Source: Candidatus Aminicenantota bacterium
Lineage (GTDB): Bacteria > Acidobacteriota > Aminicenantia > UBA2199
Reading direction: 5' to 3'
Assembly: GCA_026393775.1 (NCBI GenBank)
Contig: JAPKZM010000071.1
Location: 1-5,526, forward strand
Length of the DNA: 5,526 nucleotides
The translations under genes and the position numbers were made by a program. Below the pieces are notes generated by a model. That model did not search any database and was not told the origin of the DNA. It worked only from the letters and a program-made list of their open reading frames with translations. Of the stretch, positions 1 to 5,127 are shown piece by piece. Positions within the stretch are counted from its first letter, which is position 1. Every line of letters begins with the position of its first letter.

Positions 1-140
1 GTTCGCGCGAGCAGGGCGGCACCGGCCTCGGCCTGGCCATCGCCAAGCACATTGTGCTGCTGCACGACGGCCGGATCGAAGCGCTCAGCCAGCCCGGCCA
101 AGGCACCGAGTTCATCATCACCCTGCCGCTGACAACCTAA
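1..140 (+). CDS. phoR: PhoR-like sensor histidine kinase, C-terminal fragment (5' end outside window)
   Basis: The reading frame is open from base 3 to a TAA at 138-140 and gives the last 45 residues of a protein that begins upstream of the window. It contains the G2 box of the HATPase_c ATP-binding domain (GGTGLGLAIAKHIV, residues 5-18 of the fragment), then H-x-G-x-I and a PGQGTEFIITLPL ending, the normal finish of a sensor histidine kinase. The SRxxGGTGLGLAI-KH form and its place beside a pst operon fit PhoR, the phosphate-responsive kinase that phosphorylates PhoB/PhoP. The fragment alone proves only a histidine kinase; assignment to PhoR rests on resemblance and context. The H box, sensor region and any partner regulator are not visible. 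It converges on arsC with 10 nt between stop codons, and I see no terminator hairpin there. Confidence 0.75.
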   Translation, partial: SREQGGTGLGLAIAKHIVLLHDGRIEALSQPGQGTEFIITLPLTT

Positions 141-150
141 ATCTGATCCG

Positions 151-579
151 TTACCGGCAATCTTTCAGCCATTCCTTTACTCTGGCGGCGATGAGGTCGC
201 GTAAATGGCGCACCTGCTCCAGTTTTTCCTCCTCGCTGCCTATAAACGCGGCCGGGTCGGGAAAACTCCAGTGCCCGCGCTGGCCGGCGCCGGGAAAGAT
301 CGGACAGGCTTCGGCTTGGCTCTCGTCGCAGACGGTGATCACCCAGCCGTACCATTTCCCTTGGCGCAGCAGGTCGAAAGCACTGCGGGTCGTCTTGGCG
401 GAGATATCGATGCCGATCTCGTTCATGGCTTTGACCACCAGCGGATTGAGAACCCCCGGTTCCAGGCCGGCACTTTCCGCGGCAAAGCGCTCGGAACCGA
501 ATTTGTTTAAAAATGCCTCGGCCATCTGGCTGCGGGCCGAGTTATGGACGCAAATAAACATCACCCTGGCTTTTTCCAT
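151..579 (-). CDS. arsC: Arsenate reductase ArsC, thioredoxin-coupled LMW-PTP-fold type
   Basis: This 142-residue cytoplasmic protein probably reduces arsenate to arsenite. The phosphatase-like P-loop CX5R is CVHNSAR (Cys10 nucleophile, Arg16), followed by SQMAEA. The family's SAG motif is at 36-38, NP at 45-46 and IGIDIS at 55-60. Two further Cys (84 and 92, in TVCDESQAEACPIFPG) match the redox pair of the thioredoxin-coupled ArsC class. The general-acid Asp is in HWSFPDPAA (Asp108), which is typical of arsenate reductases rather than tyrosine phosphatases. The length is normal for the family. The ATG at 577-579 has an AGGAG (586-590, read on the minus strand) 6 nt upstream. Oddities: Cys15 of the staphylococcal enzyme is Ala here, and the Cys pair is 8 residues apart rather than 7. 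It is divergent from the porin-pst operon, so it is placed to handle arsenate entering through phosphate transporters. A protein phosphatase role is a less likely alternative. Confidence 0.9.
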   Translation of the reverse strand: MEKARVMFICVHNSARSQMAEAFLNKFGSERFAAESAGLEPGVLNPLVVKAMNEIGIDISAKTTRSAFDLLRQGKWYGWVITVCDESQAEACPIFPGAGQRGHWSFPDPAAFIGSEEEKLEQVRHLRDLIAARVKEWLKDCR

Positions 580-624
580 TTTACGCTCCTTTTGGACATA
601 AGCTAAACGGGAAAGGTCAATTTC

Positions 625-653
625 ATTTTACTGCACGATTCATTAATTGTGAA
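625..653 (-). promoter_or_regulatory. Candidate sigma70-type promoter for arsC
   Basis: Read on the minus strand, TTCACA (653-648) is separated by exactly 17 nt from TAAAAT (630-625). Each hexamer differs from the consensus at one position (TTGACA, TATAAT). A start near 618 would leave a leader of about 40 nt carrying the AGGAG in front of arsC. The -35 region overlaps the upstream half-site-like hexamers at 639-655, so a regulator bound there could affect both directions. The match is from reading only; AT-rich DNA gives chance matches. Confidence 0.45.
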
Positions 654-668
654 CAGACAAAACTATTA

Positions 669-707
669 TTAACCGAAAATTAACCGAGATTTTATTTCAT
701 CTTCATC
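669..707 (+). promoter_or_regulatory. Pho-box-like 11-bp direct repeats upstream of the porin-pst operon
   Basis: TTAACC at 669-674 is repeated exactly at 680-685 with a 5-nt spacer, an 11-bp period. Weaker hexamers continue the same register: TTTATT at 691-696 and TTCATC at 702-707. Hexamers at 11-bp spacing are the known architecture of PhoB boxes (E. coli) and PhoP boxes (Bacillus, TTAACA-like with N5). A further loose pair, TTCATT at 639-644 and TGAACA at 650-655, also 11 bp apart, is followed 8 nt later by a -10-like TATTAT at 664-669. Two arrangements are therefore possible: the 639/650 pair with TATTAT as -10, or the 669/680 pair with TTTATT (691-696) as a weak -10. The location before a pst operon and next to a phoR-like gene supports phosphate control. 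The exact operator and start site are not determined. Confidence 0.5.
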
Positions 708-757
708 ATCACCGGCGACAATGGCCTTGGAAACGCAAATCATTTCTGGAGGAAAAA

Positions 758-1786
758 ATGAAACGACTGATTCTCTTAACCCTGTTGGCTCTGTTTGTCT
801 TGAGCACCGTGAAGCTGCCGGCCGCCATCTCGGCCTATGCATTCGGCGACTACTACTTCGTCCTCAAGCACCACGCCGTTGACGCCGCCAATACCAAGTT
901 GTATGAAGACCTGAACGGCTTCTGGCTGCGGCGCATCTACCTGACCTACGACGCCGACATCTCGGACAAGCTGAAGGCCCGCGCCCGCCTGGAGATGAAC
1001 TCTGACGGCAAGTTCTCCACCACCGCCGCCACCATCAGCTCATTTGTCAAGGACGCCTACGTGAGCTACCAGTTCCTGCCTCTGCACTCGCTGACCGTGG
1101 GCATCCAGGAGCACCTGTCATTCGCCAACATCGAAAAGTTCTACGGCTACCGCCATGTCGAAAAGACGGCCCTCGACCTGTACAAGATCCGCGACTCGCG
1201 CGACTTCGGCCTCAGCGTCAAGGGCAACTTCGACGCCGCCAAGAAATTCGGCTATACGGTGATGCTCGGAAACAACTCCAGCTACCGCCAGGAGACCAAC
1301 AAGCAGAAAGCGCTGAACGCCCGCCTGACCTATACGCCCACCCCCAACTGGATGTTCGAAGTCTACGCCGACATGATCCAGGTCGACGCTGCCAAAAAAG
1401 ACACCCTGCTTTCGGCATTTGCCGGTTTCCAGGGCGACTGGGGGCGCATCGGCGTCAACTATCTGACCAAAACGCTGAAGGAAACCAACAAAGCCGATGT
1501 CGATTATTCCCTGATCCAGGCATTCGCCGTGGCCAAAATGGGGAAAAAGTTCGAAGCCCTGGTCCGCTACGACCAGACTTTTGACCCCCAGCCGAGCGGC
1601 CAGGACAGCTACCTGATCATCGAAAAAGGCTACAAAACGTCATTTTTCATGGCCGGCCTGGGCTGGAACATCCACCCCAAGTTCCAGATCATGCCCAACG
1701 TGAAGCTGGTGTCCTACGAGGAAAACAACGGCAAAAAGCCGGGCAGCGACACCTACTTCAACGTGACTTTCTACTATCAGTTCTAA
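758..1786 (+). CDS. Outer-membrane beta-barrel porin, phosphate-selective (OprO/OprP-like) type
   Basis: This 342-residue protein begins with a signal peptide (Lys2-Arg3, hydrophobic 4-17, probable cleavage near the Ala/Ser/Tyr stretch around 22-28). The mature part alternates polar and hydrophobic residues with aromatic belts and ends FYYQF; the final Phe is the usual signal for outer-membrane insertion by the BAM machinery. Recognisable stretches are WLRRIYLTYDADISDKLKAR (56-75), KDAYVSYQF (98-106) with VGIQEHLSF (114-122), and RDSRDFGLSVKG (145-156). This order resembles the Porin_O_P (phosphate-selective) superfamily. It is lysine-rich, which would suit an anion channel but does not prove one. 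GGAGG (748-752) lies 5 nt before the ATG. It is the first gene of the operon and is followed 10 nt later by pstS, so phosphate passage across the outer membrane is the likely role. Beta-barrel identity is strong; substrate is inferred mainly from context. Confidence 0.78.
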   Translation: MKRLILLTLLALFVLSTVKLPAAISAYAFGDYYFVLKHHAVDAANTKLYEDLNGFWLRRIYLTYDADISDKLKARARLEMNSDGKFSTTAATISSFVKDAYVSYQFLPLHSLTVGIQEHLSFANIEKFYGYRHVEKTALDLYKIRDSRDFGLSVKGNFDAAKKFGYTVMLGNNSSYRQETNKQKALNARLTYTPTPNWMFEVYADMIQVDAAKKDTLLSAFAGFQGDWGRIGVNYLTKTLKETNKADVDYSLIQAFAVAKMGKKFEALVRYDQTFDPQPSGQDSYLIIEKGYKTSFFMAGLGWNIHPKFQIMPNVKLVSYEENNGKKPGSDTYFNVTFYYQF

Positions 1787-1796
1787 AGGAGGAAAT

Positions 1797-2618
1797 ATGA
1801 AAATACTGTATGGCTTTCTCATCGTGTCCCTGATGGCGGGGTTCCTGGGCGCAGCCGAAGCCGGCAAGATCACCGTCGACGGTTCAACTACCGTGGGCCC
1901 CATCGCCAAGGCGTTTGCCGAGTTCTATATGAAGCAGCATCCCGGCGTCAATATCACCGTCTCCGAATCGGGCAGCGGCAACGGCGCCAAGAGCCTGATC
2001 AACGGTTCCTGCCAGGTGGCCACCATGTCGCGGATCATGAAGCAGAACGAGTACGAAGCCGCCGTGCACAGCGAAGTGCTGCCCATTTCCTTTGTGGTGG
2101 CCTTGGACGGCATCGCCATGATCGTCCATCCCGGCAACCCCATCAGGGAGCTGACCATGGAGCAGATCAAAAATGTCTACATCGGCAAGATCAAGAATTG
2201 GAACCAGCTCGGCGGGCCCAATGTCCCGATCGTCATCATCTCGCGCGACACCAACAGCGGCACCTACGAGACTTTCGAGACCCGCGTCCTGAAGGGCGAA
2301 AAGATCGTTAAGAATTGCGAATACGTCGGTTCCAGCGGTGCCATCCGCCAGCGGGTGCAGAGTACGCCGGCCGCCATCGGCTACGTGGGCATCGGCTTCA
2401 TCGACAGCACCGTGAAGGCGCTGCCGGTCAACAACGTGCCGCCTTCCCCGGAAACGGTCAAGGACGGCAGCTATCCCATCGGCCGCCCCCTGTACATGTA
2501 CACCAACGACTATCCGAAGATGGGTTCGGACCTGTACCTGTTCGTCAATCTCTTCCTGACAAAAAAGGGACAGGAGATCATCGAAGAAACAGGTTTCATC
2601 CCGGTCACCAACTATTGA
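1797..2618 (+). CDS. pstS: Periplasmic phosphate-binding protein PstS
   Basis: This 273-residue solute-binding protein delivers phosphate to PstC-PstA. A signal peptide (MKILYGFLIVSLMAGFLGA) ends at a probable AEA|GK cleavage after residue 22. There is no lipobox Cys, so the mature protein should be free in the periplasm. Phosphate-site motifs are in the expected order: DGSTTVGP (28-35), SESGSGNGAKSL (57-68), LDG (103-105, the conserved Asp that contacts phosphate), SRDTNSGTYETF (149-160) and AIGYVG (193-198). The FTxxxGQ-like end (FLTKKGQEIIEETGFIPV) is typical of PstS. The segment usually reading aDIa..SR is CQVATMSR (72-79) here; Cys72 and Cys174 are the only Cys and could form a disulfide, though this is speculative. 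AAGGAGG (1786-1792) overlaps the porin stop codon and sits 4 nt before the ATG, a very strong ribosome site compared with that of pstC. Confidence 0.96.
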   Translation: MKILYGFLIVSLMAGFLGAAEAGKITVDGSTTVGPIAKAFAEFYMKQHPGVNITVSESGSGNGAKSLINGSCQVATMSRIMKQNEYEAAVHSEVLPISFVVALDGIAMIVHPGNPIRELTMEQIKNVYIGKIKNWNQLGGPNVPIVIISRDTNSGTYETFETRVLKGEKIVKNCEYVGSSGAIRQRVQSTPAAIGYVGIGFIDSTVKALPVNNVPPSPETVKDGSYPIGRPLYMYTNDYPKMGSDLYLFVNLFLTKKGQEIIEETGFIPVTNY

Positions 2619-2660
2619 TGCACTGAGCACGCTGTGCAAAGGAACGAACGCAACCTGATC

Positions 2661-3776
2661 ATGAGCGATGCGGTCAGCCGCCTACGGCGGCTGACCGCCC
2701 TCATTTTGAAAGGGTTTTTGCTGCTGGCCACCGCCCTCTCGCTGGTGGCCGTGCTGCTGATCATCGCCTATATCACCCGCGACGCCTTTCCTTTTTTCAA
2801 GCTGCGCGGCCTTGGCGAGCTTTTTAAAAGCACCGCCTGGTTTCCCAGCGGCCATCCGCCCGAATTCGGCGCCCTGGCCATCATTTTTGGCAGCGGTCTG
2901 GTCACCCTCGGCGCCATCGTGGTGGCCGTGCCCCTGGGTATTGCCGCGGCGATCGCCTTGAGCGACATTCTGCCTTACCGTTTGCGGCAAACCGTCAAAC
3001 CGGTTATCGAAATCCTGGCCGCCATCCCTTCCGTTGCCTACGGCTTCTTTGCCCTGGTGATCTTCGCGCCGCTGCTGCAGAACCGCGGCGGCTCGCTGCT
3101 GGCCCTAGCCTCCTGGATCATTGCCCTGCCCCTGGGCCTGCTCCTTATTTTCGCGGTTACGGAGATTGCCACGCGTTCAATCCGCGAGGACATGGTTAAG
3201 CCCGCCCGCCTGATCCTGGCCGCGGTGCTGACCGCTATTTTGTGCCGCAGCTTGTTGGCGCTGTCGGCCATGTTGAGCGCCGTGAAAATAAGCAGCGGCA
3301 CCAATGCCCTGAACGTCTCCATCATCCTGGGCATCATGGCCCTGCCCACCATCGTCAGCGTCGCCGAGGATTCCCTGCAGGCGGCCGGCCGCGAGTTGCG
3401 CGAGGGCAGCTACGCCCTCGGCGCCACCCGCGCCGAGACCCTGTTCAAGGTGGTCATACCGGCCGCGGGCAGCGGCATCATCGCCGCCATCATCCTCGGC
3501 GTCATGCGCGCCGTGGGCGAGACCATGGTCGTCTGGATGGCCTCGGGCAACGCCGCCCAGATCCCCAGCCCCTGGTTCAATTTTTTGAGCCCGGTGCGCA
3601 CCCTGACCGCCACCATCGCCGGCGACATGGGCGAGGCCGACCAGGTTACCGGTTCCAGCCGCTACCACGTGCTGTTCGCCCTGGCCCTGTGCCTGCTGCT
3701 GACTTCCTTCGTTGCCAACTTGATCAGCGAATGGATCCTGCGCCGCCAGCAGCGCCGGCTGGGAGGATTGAAATAG
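2661..3776 (+). CDS. pstC: Phosphate ABC transporter permease PstC, with an extra hydrophobic segment pair
   Basis: From ATG 2661 this is a 371-residue inner-membrane permease, half of the PstC-PstA channel. It shows a first membrane segment (about 13-37), the AWFPSG...FGALAI start of the permease core (59-74), VAVPLGIAAAIAL (88-100), EILAAIPSVAYGFFAL (117-132), LGIMALPTIVSVAEDSL (223-239), the cytoplasmic EAA loop that contacts PstB (REGSYALGATRAETLFKVVIPAA, about 247-269), RAVGETMVVWMASGN (283-297) and a last segment near 336-356. It is about 50 residues longer than E. coli PstC (319 aa); most of the excess is at about 143-208, which holds two extra hydrophobic stretches. Start choice: a GTG at 2634 would add nine polar residues but lacks a Shine-Dalgarno. 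ATG 2661 puts the basic N-terminus just before the first segment, but its nearest purine run, AAAGGAA (2638-2644), is 16 nt away. The start is thus unsure. A strong hairpin covers codons 4-13. Confidence 0.93.
   Translation: MSDAVSRLRRLTALILKGFLLLATALSLVAVLLIIAYITRDAFPFFKLRGLGELFKSTAWFPSGHPPEFGALAIIFGSGLVTLGAIVVAVPLGIAAAIALSDILPYRLRQTVKPVIEILAAIPSVAYGFFALVIFAPLLQNRGGSLLALASWIIALPLGLLLIFAVTEIATRSIREDMVKPARLILAAVLTAILCRSLLALSAMLSAVKISSGTNALNVSIILGIMALPTIVSVAEDSLQAAGRELREGSYALGATRAETLFKVVIPAAGSGIIAAIILGVMRAVGETMVVWMASGNAAQIPSPWFNFLSPVRTLTATIAGDMGEADQVTGSSRYHVLFALALCLLLTSFVANLISEWILRRQQRRLGGLK
2670..2698 (+). other. Perfect 13-bp-stem hairpin at the start of pstC
   Basis: The arm GCGGTCAGCCGCC (2670-2682) is followed by the loop TAC (2683-2685) and its exact reverse complement GGCGGCTGACCGC (2686-2698). 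This 29-nt palindrome has no mismatch and is GC-rich, so the RNA stem should be very stable. It begins 9 nt after the A of the chosen pstC ATG, within the ribosome footprint. It is not followed directly by a U-tract (the nearest T-runs are TTTT at about 2704 and TTTTT at about 2716), so it is not a typical intrinsic terminator. Likely roles are holding down pstC translation, or protecting the 3' end of a processed porin-pstS transcript so that PstS is made in excess. The palindrome is certain; its function is inferred. Confidence 0.7.
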
Positions 3777-3777
3777 C

Positions 3778-5124
3778 ATGAACCTCGGATCGCGGAAGCT
3801 GTTCGACCGCTCGCTGACCGGCATCAGCGTCATGGCCGTCTTCCTGATGGCCCTCTCGCTGCTGGTGCTGCTCGGCCCCATATTTTCCCGCGGTCTGGGC
3901 GCTTTCATTTTTCGCGCCACCAGCGAACACCGCCGTATGATTCTGGAGCAGTTCGGCCGCGGCGACGAGGAAGATGTCGCGGCCGAAATGCAAGCCGTCG
4001 CCCGGGCGCGGCGCCCGCTGTACGGGATGCTGAAGAAATTCGAAGATGAACTGAAAAATATGGAGTATGGCAAGCGCCTGGGATACCGGGCCCAGCTCAA
4101 GGAAGTGAAGAACCTGCTGCACGATCTTCTGGGCCCCCTGCCGGGCGAACCGGAAACGGTGATGCTGCGCCAGGAATACGGCCAGACGCGCTGGGATCGC
4201 GCCCAGGCCAAGCTGGGCCAAATCCTCTTCAGCGAGCAATGGGACTATTCGGACAAAAGCAGCATGGGCAAAAAAATGCTGCTGCCGCGCCGGCAGTTTT
4301 TTGCCGGCACCCAGCTGGAACCGCTTTTCCCCTACCTGAAAAACAATCTCGTCCAAATGTTGCGGCCGCATCTTGTTTTTTACTGGCGCTTCCTGACCGA
4401 CACGTCGCTGGATTCTCATTTATTCGGCGGCATCTGGCCCGAGGTTCTCGGCACCTTCTACCTGACCCTCGGGGCCATTCTGCTGGCCATTCCCTTCGGC
4501 ATCATCGCCGCCATCTACCTGAGCGAATTCGCCTCCGCCGGACGGTTGGTGAGCATGCTGCGCGTGTGCATCAGCACCCTGGCTGGGGTGCCCAGCATCG
4601 TCTTCGGACTGTTCGGCCTGGCCTTTTTCATCAATACGCTGCACCTGTCCAGCTCCAAGAGCGTGCTGGCCGGTTCGGCCACCCTGGCGCTGCTGATCCT
4701 GCCGACCATCATCCGCTCGGCCGAGGAAGCGCTCAAGGCCGTTCCCCACACCTACAAGGAAGCGGCCCTCAGCCTGGGCGCCAGCCAGATGCGCATGGTG
4801 CTGACCGTGCTGCTGCCCGCCGCCCTGCCCGGCATCCTGACCGGCATCATCATCAGCATGGGCCGGGCCGCCGGAGAGACCGCCCCGATCATTTTCACTG
4901 CCGCGGTCAGCGTCGGCCAGCCATTGAAAATTTGGGAAACCCTCAGCCAGCCAACACCGGCTTTGCCCTGGAACATCTATAACCTGGCCACCGAGCACCA
5001 GGCGGTCGACGAGATCCGTCACGTGCAGTTCGGCATGGTGCTGACCCTGGTGCTGCTGGTGCTGCTGCTCAACCTGGCCGCCATCCTGATCCGCGCCCGC
5101 ATAAGCAAAAAAATGAGAGGCTGA
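3778..5124 (+). CDS. pstA: Phosphate ABC transporter permease PstA, with a large predicted periplasmic insertion
   Basis: This 448-residue inner-membrane permease is the partner of PstC. Segment one is about residues 16-36. The standard core resumes at YWRFLTDTS (202-210), GGIWPEVLGTFYLTLGAIL (217-235) and AIPFGIIAAIYLSEF (237-251), then STLAGVPSIVFGLFGLAFF (266-284), LALLILPTIIRSAEEAL (303-319), the EAA loop YKEAALSLGASQMRMVLTVL (326-345), RAAGETAPIIFTAA (363-376) and a last segment near 418-438. Residues about 45-195 are additional: removing about 150 leaves about 298, close to E. coli PstA (296). This block is charged and helical in look (EHRRMILEQFGRGDEE, ELKNMEYGKRLGYRAQLKEV, LRQEYGQTRWDRAQAKLG) and follows segment one, so with a cytoplasmic N-terminus it would face the periplasm. 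The ATG lies 1 nt after the pstC stop; GGGAGG (3761-3766) inside the end of pstC is 11 nt upstream, consistent with translational coupling. Confidence 0.94.
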   Translation: MNLGSRKLFDRSLTGISVMAVFLMALSLLVLLGPIFSRGLGAFIFRATSEHRRMILEQFGRGDEEDVAAEMQAVARARRPLYGMLKKFEDELKNMEYGKRLGYRAQLKEVKNLLHDLLGPLPGEPETVMLRQEYGQTRWDRAQAKLGQILFSEQWDYSDKSSMGKKMLLPRRQFFAGTQLEPLFPYLKNNLVQMLRPHLVFYWRFLTDTSLDSHLFGGIWPEVLGTFYLTLGAILLAIPFGIIAAIYLSEFASAGRLVSMLRVCISTLAGVPSIVFGLFGLAFFINTLHLSSSKSVLAGSATLALLILPTIIRSAEEALKAVPHTYKEAALSLGASQMRMVLTVLLPAALPGILTGIIISMGRAAGETAPIIFTAAVSVGQPLKIWETLSQPTPALPWNIYNLATEHQAVDEIRHVQFGMVLTLVLLVLLLNLAAILIRARISKKMRG

Positions 5125-5127
5125 CCC

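Noticed and set aside
191..601. Plus-strand frames opposite arsC (191-601 and 205-510)
   Set aside because: The minus strand has a full ArsC with all catalytic residues, its own ribosome site and promoter-like hexamers. The plus-strand frames have neither motifs nor a ribosome site.
2618..2626. ATG overlapping the pstS stop (TGATG) as a coupled start
   Set aside because: It is followed after one codon by TGA (ATG CAC TGA), so it cannot start pstC or any useful peptide.
3242..3781. Plus-strand frames overlapping pstC (3242-3781), pstA (4239-4982) and pstS (2315-2626) in other registers
   Set aside because: Their Arg/His/Pro-rich products are typical frame-shifted shadows of GC-rich genes, and the conserved permease and binding-protein motifs are in the main frame throughout. 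There is no sign of a real frameshift.
4269..4275. A7 run in pstA (and another near 5107-5113) as a slippage or frameshift site
   Set aside because: The zero frame is intact and homologous on both sides, no alternative frame continues into a useful product, and there is no downstream stimulatory structure that I can see.
4289..4308. Inverted repeat GCCGGCA / TGCCGGC with a T-rich loop inside pstA
   Set aside because: The stem is only 7 bp, lies mid-gene in the insertion region, has its T-run in the loop rather than after the stem, and is the kind of GC-rich match expected by chance. It is not a terminator.
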